The position numbers and the translations under genes are program-made. Shown here piece after piece: positions 45,064 to 54,598 of a stretch of 64,000 nt of DNA. The notes beneath the pieces are model-generated. The model saw only the letters and a program-made list of their open reading frames with translations, ran no database searches and was not told the origin of the DNA. This DNA is from Portulaca oleracea (lineage: Eukaryota > Streptophyta > Magnoliopsida > Caryophyllales > Portulacaceae). Numbering within the stretch: the first letter of the stretch is position 1; every line of letters starts with the position of its first letter. Where the stretch lies: the NCBI GenBank assembly GCA_029582165.1, contig CM055877.1:29657241-29721240 (forward strand). The letters run 5' to 3'.

Positions 45064-46290
45064 ACACCTAACAACGAGGTGCCCCAGTCATTTCTGACGC
45101 CGCGACAACAACCGAAGTCGACCGGAAAAGGTTCGATGTTCGCTGGGAATTGTCGCTGGTGTGGTCAAATTCGTTATTTCGACAGCTGAGTTCGGTAATC
45201 TTCGGGTGTTTTCCGGCAACAATCGGTGAGATCTACCCTTCATTGATATCTATTTCACCCACTTCAATTGGTGAGGTTTACCCTAAATTCATGTGAATTT
45301 GAATACATTGAAGCTGAGTTGTGCCAGATTTACCCTAAATTTGTGAATTAGGATAAATTGAAACTGAGATTTGAGTGGGACGAGACCATTGGTGTTTCTG
45401 GTGCCGTGAATTTTCCCCCCTGACAAGTATGGGCAAAAGCCCAAAATTTTACTTTGTCCTGAATTAGGATAAATTGAAATTGAGCATTGTTGTCCATCTC
45501 CTGTCTTTCATTTTGTCCATTCAGGGGGTATTTTCCATATCAAGGCATAATGTTGGGGTGTTTTTCAATTTTTCTTTCTATTTATTTGTTCCAGGAGCAA
45601 GGAGTTGGGTTTGTTAAACAATGAAATTTAATTGTTCAACTCAGGTCTTCTGTTGTTGTCTGGTAGTGTTTGGGATGTTGTATGTGCAGCATGATAACCT
45701 ATATACATTTATATGCTTTGTAATTTTGGTCATTTAAGTATTTAAGATGTTCTTGGTTGTACTTAAAATATTTGACATTTGGTTATGTATAAATGTGTTG
45801 GATTTCACTTGGTTGTTTGTTTGTTCTAATTGGATATGCTTTGTTCCAACAATTTCTCCTTGTGTCTATACTAAAGTTTGCCATAATACCTATTGGGATT
45901 ATAAGTCATTGTGTCAATTGAGTACTGAGGTTTGGCAATAATTTTTCTGTTTTGGGGTTTTATCAGAGATACTCATTGTGAGTGTTGAAGTTGGAAAAAT
46001 GTGCATTTTTTGTGTGAACTCCTTGTGGCAAATGAATTGAACAATGACTCGGGTACACACTTATGACAGAAAATATGGGAAGTGTGTGTAGCTTCCATTT
46101 AACCCTCAGACATAAACCTTTGGCAAGGCCAATTCATTTGCCATAATGTCATGTCTATATGTTTTCATAATTTCATTAATACACACACACAATATGCAAG
46201 GTACCTGTAATTCAAGACACATTGCAAGGTACTTGTAAAACCAAAATGGACACACCTTGTGTCTCATTTGTACAACATATGATATGATTT
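45064..46290. other. Anonymous sequence right of the Athila-like element
   Basis: No ORF with family resemblance. It has a GC-rich start (45064-45240) and repeated TTTACCCTAAATT...GAATTAGGATAAATTGAAA phrases (45290-45480), then AT-rich text. It may be the 3' region of the mariner-like element. Confidence 0.4.
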
Positions 46291-46296
46291 ATTCCT

Positions 46297-46367
46297 AGCC
46301 TATTAGCTCAACGGTAGAGCAATGTGCAATAGTGTACATTGATGTGGGTTCAAATCCCACATAGGCT
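46297..46367 (+). tRNA. tRNA-like gene or pseudogene, anticodon unclear
   Basis: A 71-base cloverleaf. Acceptor stem AGCCTAT/ATAGGCT is 7 of 7. Bases 8-9 are TA. D stem GCTC/GAGC has loop AACGGTA. T arm GTGGG-TTCAAAT-CCCAC is perfect. Box A TAGCTCAACGG and box B GGTTCAAATCC match the polymerase III consensus, and TTTTT follows. The anticodon arm is odd: ATGTG/TACAT pairs (one G-T) but encloses 8 bases (CAATAGTG) with no clear U33. So it is probably a decayed or tRNA-derived gene. Confidence 0.5.
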
Positions 46368-46454
46368 TTTTGTTCAACACAATGACAGTTGATGACAAGA
46401 TATAAACAACAACCTTTCTTTCTTTTTTTTCTGTTAAGTTAGTTATTGCTAGGC

Positions 46455-46507
46455 TTCTTTCTTCTTTCTTTATTTCCTTCTTTGTTTTCTTTCTTTCTTC
46501 TTCTTGT
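46455..46507. repeat. (TTCTTTC)n pyrimidine tract
   Basis: Almost pure T/C, with TTCTT and TTTC units. Confidence 0.75.
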
Positions 46508-46509
46508 TT

Positions 46510-47337
46510 CTAGGTAGTATAAATACATCAGTTGTATACTGTTTCTCTTCATTAATTCGATTACACAATTTCATTCTGATAAACAAAACACTCTTCTTCT
46601 CTATTTTTCTTCTTTCTGTTTCTACACAAAATATAATAGTTAATCTACAAACTATTTTTTTTTTGGAAACAAACAAACAACTTCCATAAACAAGTTGCTA
46701 TCCAAATTGGTAAAAAAAAGCACAAATAGGGGATTTATGTAAGCCGATATACAACAAAGATCAATAAATCCCAAACAGTAATCAATAAAGTCGGTAAAAC
46801 ACACATAGAGTAACTATCCAAGCTGTTAAACTTAGTACAAACTCAATACTAGCAAAATTTACGAAAAAATCCTTAAAAACTTAGGGAGATAAATTTTTAG
46901 CATATAAGAAATTGTTTTGTTAAGTTCATCTTGTAGATCAATCCCACCATCCAATAGTGTAGTGACTGGTATCAAATTTCCATCATCCACGGAGTCCTCC
47001 ACAGCCATGGAATCTGTTGAGTCCATTTAATCCTGGACAACCATATTGCTATAATATGTCATCAACAAGTCATATCCATACATGAGAGAATATAGACATC
47101 CAAAAAATGAGAGATTAAAGGCATCCAAAATGAGAGACTAAAGACATCCAACAAAAAAAAAAAGTAGAATGGAAAATTACTGTTCATAAATAACAAGATG
47201 ACATCTTATGTGGTGACCACATCCCGATCACCATAGGAAAAATTTGTAACCTAACTTATAGGACTACATGCTTTTCCCACTACTTGGGGATCACACTTTA
47301 GTACAATCGGAAGTTCACCGCGACGTTCTAACCCAAC
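46510..47337. other. No recognisable gene
   Basis: AT-rich; probably 3' untranslated and subterminal DNA of the mariner-like element. I searched it for a CTCCCTCC end and found none. Confidence 0.4.
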
Positions 47338-49878
47338 TTTATTATTATGAGGAGGCTTGTAATTGTTTCCACCATTAGCTCACATTGTTTCTATCATGCA
47401 AAGTTGCAATGTTAGAAATATGCGATTTGATTTCACTGGACAAAAGGCTTCGAAAGCATTTTGAACAACATCTACAAGCTCGTCAATGTTGTTTGGGGCT
47501 AACTCATGTTGTATTGTTTGGATTGCACTAAAAAAACCAAGATCCAACACATTTAAGTCGGGGGAGTTAGGGGTTGTTAACTATGTGAATATTAAAACCA
47601 TTTTGCACTAGCTACTCGAGGAAAGTCAGGATCATCATCCGCAATGTGAGTTTTAGCATTATCCTGCTGAATTAATATAGGAAGATGTGCATCCTCCCGC
47701 GACCATTTTTCTTTGATTGCGGGGATTACTTTTTCTATTAAGAATGATTTGATGGTTTCCTTATTCACAGAAGGTATCACTTTTGTCTCCAACGTCCCTG
47801 TCCATCTCCTAACACTACTCTTCTTCGCTGGCACCTTGGTCACAAAGGGAAATATTCCAATTTTACCAGAGAAAAGCACATTCCCTAATGCATCAAATCT
47901 TGGCTGAGCCACGACAGCCAAAAACATAACCTTAGCTATAAAGTTTTTACTTTTAGTAGTACGATACGGGCCCTCTTCGTAAGGCAGCAAGTATTACTTT
48001 TGACATTGTCTTGTCATTTGAAACCATTTCTCATCGATGTGTACCACATTATACATTCCAGTGAAGACCGGATCATGCAGTATATTCTACTTGATTCAAG
48101 CATCGATAAACAAAACGATAATCGGTATAATTTATTTTGTTCGGTCAAATGTGGCTTTGTAGGATTAGAGTGTTGTTTTATTTCCCCTTTTTCCAATCGT
48201 GTATGCAAGGTGGGCCTCGAACATCCCAAACCATTAGATATTGCTCGAAGAGATATTTGTTTTCTATAAAGCATTCAGCGTATCTCATCTAACGGAATTT
48301 GCACTCGTTTTTTACCACAATTGCCAGCCTTATTATGCAATACACTGCCAGTTTTGACACCCCTCCGCCAAAGACGCTGGATAGTTCTTATTGAAACCCC
48401 ATATTGAGATGCTACAACTCTTGTAGCTCCTTTCATTAATTTTCCGTTCCTACTTCTCCGCAATAGAACCTCCTAAATGATTCTACGCTCGGTGTTGTCT
48501 AATTGCTTCCGTCTCGGGACATCTACCTAACATAAAACAAAAACAAAAGAAAAATTATTTTTGCCCTATTTTTTACTTCTGATCAAAACTCATTTTTATC
48601 ATTTTTAATCATCTTTTTTCAACCCTAATTTTAATCATTTTGCCCCCAGTATATGTTTAAAACCTATTGATTACTAATTACTACTCCCTGTTGATATTCA
48701 TCTGTCAACCCAGTTTCATCCTTTTTCAATCATCTGTCAACCCAATTTCATTCATCTTTTTTTTTAAACTCATTACTACTCCCTGTTGATTATTTTCATT
48801 CTTTTTTGAAAATTATTTTTATCATTCAATCATCTTTGTTTTAGCCAGCTAGAGTATGATACTTTGACATTTTCCTTTCATTTCCATAATTTTCTTATGC
48901 GTCATTTCTATCCCTTACATCTAACAACTTGAACTAAATAATCCAGAACATTATTTAAAGCTGATTTGCAACATCTTATGAACATTTTCAGCACTAGAAG
49001 TAGAACTCACAGATGAAATTCAAGAATTCAGTACATACTTCCTCCTCTCCTCCTCCTTCTTCTTCTTCCATCTCCGCTTCAATTCCTTCCTCCCCAACTT
49101 TGAAGTTTCATGTCATGCCACGAAGGTATCTCCAATTCAGACTAAAAAAAATAAAAGGACAGACAAACAAAAAAATTGCAACACAGAATACTCAGAGAAA
49201 TTGAAAAGTAGTAAAATCACAAAAAATAGAGAATACCTAGTTCTTCTTCTTCATCATATACATCCACTTCAATCCCTTCCTCCCCAACTGTTAAAATTCC
49301 AGGCAATTACATTGAACACTCAGAAAAAAAAAAATCAAAACTAGAAACAGTAAACTCAGAAGAAAAGCCATAAAATACCTAATTCTTCTTCATCTTCTAC
49401 CTCCACCTCAATCTCTTCATCCCCAGCTGTTAAAGTTTGAGACAATGATACACACGAAAAAAAATCAAACATAAACTTGAAAAAAAAACAGAGCATGTGC
49501 AACTGCATCATAATCACGGTACAGTGCTTTAGAAATTAGAATGGATTCAAAACATACCTTGGTGTTCTTCTTCTTGTTCCTCCACTTCCAGATGCCTTTC
49601 TTCGACCACCTCCACTTTAATACCTTCATGCCCAACTGTTTTATCAAAACGAAAAAAAACTCAGGTCGAAAACAAAGCATTGAAAAACAGAATATAGTTG
49701 GTCAGCTCCGTATCTGCTTCATCTTTTTCCTCCAAATCAACAGCTGGTTTTTCATCTTGTTGCTCAGCTGTTGGAGTGTTATTCAAGTCAGGAATCCAAT
49801 TGCCATTCAATTATAATCAATTTCGCTTGTACAGTCGGGGAACATATTTAGATCACGAATAGAATGTGGAGTTCCCAT
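47338..49878 (-). pseudogene. Mariner-like (DD39D-type) transposase with tandem acidic mini-exons
   Basis: Minus strand. The likely start is the ATG at 49876-49878 (MGTPHSIRDLNMFPD), then PDLNNTPT near 49790, with one frameshift. Four mini-exons with good splice sites follow: 49558-49635, 49379-49426, 49237-49287 and 49039-49097. Each encodes a (V/A)G-E/D-E-(G)-I-E-V-like acidic peptide. The next exon starts at about 48533 with VDVPRRKQLDNTERR, then the helix-turn-helix region MKGATRVVASQYGVSIRTIQ. Catalytic residues: Asp in VVHIDEKWF, Asp in ILIQQDNAKTHI, Asp in NSPDLNVLDLGFF. Stops (after ERRII, PLDEIR, TRQCQK and others) and frameshifts near 47610 and 47380 make it a pseudogene. The protein would bind the CTCCCTCC ends and cut at TA. 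Confidence 0.8.
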
Positions 49879-50257
49879 AGATTCTTCAACTTTTTTTTTG
49901 GTTGTTCTGATTAGTGTCGATCACTATGATGCTCAACAAGTGTGCTCATATGATTTTATAAACAATAAATGGTGGGAAATTTGAATTTTACTAACCTGCA
50001 AATACAATTTTTTTTTTTGGTGGGAAACCAAAATCATGCTCATTGTAATTGGGAGATTGATGTTCAATTCTAAGAGTCTTGTTTCAATGGTGAAGAGGGA
50101 AGAGTGTGGAAGATGCAGAACCAAAAAAATGGTTTGGAGAAAAGTGACATAGAAGGATTGGAGAGAGAAAATGTATATGCAATAAATGAGTTTGATAGTT
50201 TTTACAGGTTTGCATTAGTATGTGAGAATTGCGGCTAAGCGTCAATTATACTGGAAC

Positions 50258-50265
50258 GGAGGGAG
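50258..50265 (-). repeat. Right terminal inverted repeat of the mariner-like element
   Basis: GGAGGGAG with inward extension GTCAATTATACTGGAACGG, flanked by TA at 50266-50267. It is the standard Stowaway/mariner end. Confidence 0.75.
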
Positions 50266-50267
50266 TA

Positions 50268-50909
50268 GCTAAATATAATTTAATCAATTTTTTTCTTATT
50301 TGATTCATTATGAGGATTTGCTAAAACTAAGTATAAAAATCAATTTGAAATAAAATCAATAAAATTAAGGGTAATTTTAAATTTACCGAACATAATTTCT
50401 TCAAATGCTCATTTGAACAACTATTACTTAGAACATTATTCGCTATCTAAACCGCAAATTTTATTGAACTAATCAAATTACACCAAATACAAAAAGTCAA
50501 CTTAGAGAACTTTTCCCCAAAATTCAATAATACTCCAACTTGAAATGTATATATCGTCCTTTGAGCACTATTTAAAATGTAGTAATAATTCTTAAATAAG
50601 GAAACAAACAATTGGATTTTAGAACAAAATAGACAATAAATAATCACCAATGAAATATTCTTAATTAACCCAAATTCCCCAAATAGTAGTTTGCCAACCT
50701 TTTTTTCGGAATCTTAAAACCCAAACCCAATCATAATTCATTAATCTTGCATCCTTGCATCCTAGTATTTAGCCCCAACCGCTGAAGTAAAAAAGAAAAG
50801 AAAGGGAGAGGCGTCATACCGAGTGGTAAGAGGAAAAAAAAGTATTTTTGGACAATAATAATATCAAATTTGAGGTATAGAATACTAAAAATATAGAATA
50901 TTTTATTGG
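50268..50909. other. AT-rich intergenic DNA
   Basis: No gene recognised. It contains a short similarity (50343-50385) to the left flank of the mariner-like element. Confidence 0.5.
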
Positions 50910-51174
50910 ACATTGTCAGTATCAACTATCATCATAATTTTCTTCAATAGTACACCATCAATTTGTTATGGTTTTAACTTATCAGAAAGATGACGTGACT
51001 CCATCTTGTGTGTCGTGGAATGTAGATTATTGTCCACGTCAACATTTTCTATACAAGCTCCACCTTCCATGTTATGTATTATGGAGCCATGTCATATTTC
51101 CATGAGTCAAACCACATCAAATTCATGGTATACTATAGGTGAAATATAGCGCAATAGTTGATACTGTCAATGAC
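50910..51174. mobile_element. Small fold-back element upstream of the methyltransferase gene
   Basis: ACATTGTCAGTATCAACTAT at the left pairs with ATAGTTGATACTGTCAATG at the right with one or two mismatches, about 265 bp apart. No coding sequence, and no convincing target duplication. It looks like a MITE in the distal promoter. Confidence 0.5.
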
Positions 51175-51239
51175 AAAAAAAAGTCTATATTATTAATGTC
51201 TAATATCTACGCAATTGATATTTATTGACGTCCAAATTA

Positions 51240-51700
51240 AAAAAAACCCTTGCAATAAAAAAGAAGAAAAAGAAAAAAGAGGAGGGTGGAGGGAAGGGAG
51301 AAAGGAGATAAAAAAGGCAGAGTTGTAGTTGTGGTTGGACCGGCGGCTCTCTCTTTGCTTTGTTTCTTCATTCTCTCTCTCTCTCATCTGCCCTCTCCTT
51401 CTGTGCCTCCCCTCTTTCAATTAAACCGTTTATTATTATTATTTTTTCTTATTCTTATTGCACCGCTGTTATACTCTCTCTATTTCTCTCTCTCCCGGAA
51501 TCTCAATGTTATTTTTTCTTATTCTTATTTTTTCTTATTTTTTCTTATTCTTATTGCACCGCTGTTATACCCTCCCCCCCGAAAAAAAAAACCAAAATAA
51601 ATAAAATTGAAGGAAGAACCCCATTAGCAAGAGAAGACGAATACAGACTTCAACGGCTCCCTGTTTGGGTTTCTATCTCCCTCTGGTATTTACCGGGTAA
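51240..51700 (+). promoter_or_regulatory. Pyrimidine-rich core promoter / 5' leader region
   Basis: CTCTCTCTCTCTCATCTG and other CT tracts at 51340-51500 resemble plant Y-patch promoters and leaders. I see no clear TATA box. A 36-base block ending CACCGCTGTTATAC is duplicated (about 51437-51473 and 51533-51570). CCG|GTAATAATGG at 51693-51700 with TTTCCAG at about 51826-51832 could bound a 5' UTR intron; this is inference. Confidence 0.4.
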
Positions 51701-52101
51701 TAATGGGTTCTTCTCCTTTCTTCTCAATCTTCATTCGTTTATTGTTTTTGTTTTTGATTCCAAATTCGGGGTGTTTGTTTACGTGCATTATTGGGTTTGT
51801 TGTTTCTGAAGCTAGGGTTTTAATTTTTCCAGGGCAAGGGAGAATTTCAGTCCACTTTTTGTGATTCTCTGCGCCAACTACTTGGTGGGTCTCTTTTTTT
51901 TTTTGGTCTGTCTTGGGACGACCCCTTTGCGGAAAATTGTTACTTTGGAACTTTTGATAGTGATTAGGCCTTGCATTGTGCTGGTATTAGCGGATGATTG
52001 ATGATCATTAGCGGGTTTGACCAGTTTGATACGAGTTGGATCAATTGGGCTTACTCCATTTGTGAAACAACAGGGCAGTAATGGTTTGATTTTTGCTGAT
52101 A

Positions 52102-54598
52102 ATGGTAAAAATGGTGATGGGTACTTGTGACCATTCTGGGACAATGGTGGCTGGGGAGACTGAGGAGCTGACAGTTGGTTCTCTTGGAGAAAGGATGGTA
52201 CAATGCACTGTGGAGCCCTCATTGAGTTTGGATAATGGTTCAAGGACATCACCTACTGTTGGGGATGGATTTGTTTTGCCTTCGCTTTCTGAGGAGCATT
52301 CCTGCTTCGACTCTGCTCGTGGTTTAGGTCCATTAGAGGATGAGTTGGATACTGTTGATGCCTGTCGGAAGCCTTTCCATGGAGATCCAAATTCTCAGTT
52401 AACAACAAGTGATTTTGATTGTGACAAAGCTGATCATAACCCTGATTTAGGAAATGTGTCAAGCATTGAACTTGTCATAAACAGAATGTGTTTTGATGAA
52501 ACACAATACAGAAGTGATACCAATCAATGTCCTAGTGACCAGACGGCCTGTTCAAGTCAGTGGGTTGAGCCTGTTTCAAATGCCAACAGTTATTCACAGA
52601 CACTGCCCGCAGAGAGAGTTGACTTTGTTCCACAGTCTCTCCCTGAGGAGCATTATTGCTCAGACTCTGATAGCGAGCTAGGTCTATTGGAAGTTGAAGA
52701 GAGACATACAAGGAATGATCATAATATTGGGGTAACAGTGGATTGTGACGATAACCATGGTGACGTTAGTCAGTTAGAGAATATGTCGATTATTGAAACT
52801 GGCTTAAACGGAGTTCATTTTGATGTAACACAAAGTAAGAGTGAGATGATTCCATACGCTGGCAACCATTTTAACCATTCAGGAGAGCCCGAAGTACCAT
52901 CAAGACTACCGCAAGTTGCATGTTCTGCAGCTTCGAGCGGGTTGCACAATATTGTAGGGGGTGACAATCCTTCTATGGAAAATCTTTTGGAGGTTGCCCC
53001 TGATATGGCATCTATTGGGGCTGCTGTGGGTGGTCAGTATTCTAAGAACATGGAGACGCCAAATGGGTTACTGCTGGATCGTGCTGTAGCTGTTAATTTA
53101 ACCCATGTTGTCGGAGGTTCTGACCATGTAGGAGAACTGGCAGAAGGAACTGGACGGATAGATGATGATGTGTGTAAAGTAGATTGCCGCGATGCTTCAT
53201 CCTCTTCTTTACGGAGGAGTTCCCGGACAAGAAAATGTGTTCAGAAAGTCCAAGGAGGGAAACGTGCAACAAAAGGCACTAAGATAGGCTCTGCTTTGTC
53301 ACATTGTGGAATCATTGACTTGCTCTCAAAGGCTACGAGAAAGAAACGAAGTTGCTTAAGCAGATCACTTTGTTCAACTGGCTGGGGATTGCCTGGGAAT
53401 CTGTCAAAATATTTTGACTGTAGCAATGAGGCTACTGTCAACAAAGTATCAGCTAAAGTATCTCAAAGAGGAAAGGCTGGTCAAAGGAGCAAGAAGAAAA
53501 ACACGCTTAAGGTGGTCACAACCTCACAAATATCTGAGCCAATGCTAGGGGTTCCTTGTCGTCCAATCCGTTTGAAGGTAACATTTGGGAAAAAAGTCGA
53601 AGAAAAAAAGGAGGGCGTCACATCTCTTCAGGTAGTTGATTCACAACCCATTCCTCTGTCTTGCAATGATGCTAATAAACCTGAGTTATGTTCCTACATG
53701 GAGAAGGACCCTGGGAAACCTGCTTGCCTTGATACTGTTCAATTGGAACTGCAGAAGGCAGTTAGATCTCTTGCTGATAAATATATGGATCCGGGTACTT
53801 CTCCTGATTCAGAGGTTATTGATCAGGTTGTCGATACCAATATGGCACAGAGCACTCCAACAGTCTCACTCTCCCATAATCCTGTAAACATTACATCTGA
53901 GGGGACAGTTGTTCCTGGGAATGCCAGCTTTCCTTCTAAAAAGAGCAGGAATAAAAAGAATAAAAAGGATAAACCCTCTGAAACAAGCAATGTAGGCATT
54001 GAAGACAAAATGATTGGTCAAGATAGCGTTGATAAAGGTAAGAAGAAGAAAAGGAATAAGAAGGATAAGCTTTGTGAAGGGTGCAATCTTGGGATGGAAG
54101 ACAAAGCGTTGAGTCAAGCTGGCATTGGCAAAGCTAAGTCAAAGAAGGGCGGACGACATAGAGTAAGTACTGTTTTTTGCTTCAAGGACACTGAGATGGG
54201 TGCTTCTAATGAGAACCCTTTGAGCAACATTTCTGGGAGTGAACCGACTTCAACAGAGCCCTTGTCAGTCTCTGAGAAGCTTCCCAACGAGGCCCCTAGC
54301 TTGGATAATGGTGTGGATAACAATGCTTACTCCCATATAGTTGTTGGTATTGAACCAGCTGAAAACCTCTCTCTGTCTCTTTCTCCTGATGGAATTGAGG
54401 GAAAAAGAATTTCAGAAGGGTCAAAAGCCAAGGGAAAGTCTAAGATTAAGTCTAAGGTAACTGACGCGACAAAGAAACAAAGAGAACCTTCTGCTCAATC
54501 CAAGAGTAGCAAAAGGAAGGGAAAAAGTAAATCCGCACAGAGAGAAGAGAATGAAAGTTTAGTCCAGGCAAATGACAAAGGGAGCCAATCACAAACAG
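52102..54598 (+). CDS. ASHH2: Exon with N-terminal region of the methyltransferase
   Basis: 832 codons plus one base. Mostly low-complexity acidic and Ser-rich sequence. Two short segments resemble each other: [22 protein letters not shown] and [22 protein letters not shown] (quoted in part: [20 protein letters not shown]), suggesting an old internal duplication. Basic Lys-rich clusters occur near the end ([44 protein letters not shown]), probable nuclear-localisation and nucleic-acid-binding stretches. [12 protein letters not shown] and a ...KATRKKRS segment are also basic. Confidence 0.9.

Larger units (their letters stand above)
30473..50265 (-). mobile_element. Probable mariner-like element split by the Athila-like element
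   Basis: The left end CTCCCTCCATTTCATATTAATTGAC and the right end, read inward, CTCCCTCCGTTCCAGTATAATTGACGC share about 22 of 27 positions (only first parts quoted: CTCCCTCCATTTCATATTAA and CTCCCTCCGTTCCAGTATAA). Both are flanked by TA (30471-30472; 50266-50267). This is the Stowaway/mariner signature. The transposase pseudogene lies at 47338-49878 on the minus strand, 390 bp from the right end. Without the 14.3-kb Athila-like insertion the element would be about 5.5 kb, plausible for plant mariner-like elements. The pairing of the two ends is inferred; 30473 could instead be the end of a separate, truncated Stowaway element. Confidence 0.45.

Noticed and set aside
46297..46367. Organellar DNA insertion (chloroplast or mitochondrial tRNA)
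   Set aside because: No other organellar gene sequence is visible on either side, and I could not match it to a specific organellar tRNA.
49013..49204. Plus-strand ORF of Ser-rich sequence
   Set aside because: Shadow of the acidic mini-exon on the minus strand (Glu codons read as Ser/Phe codons).
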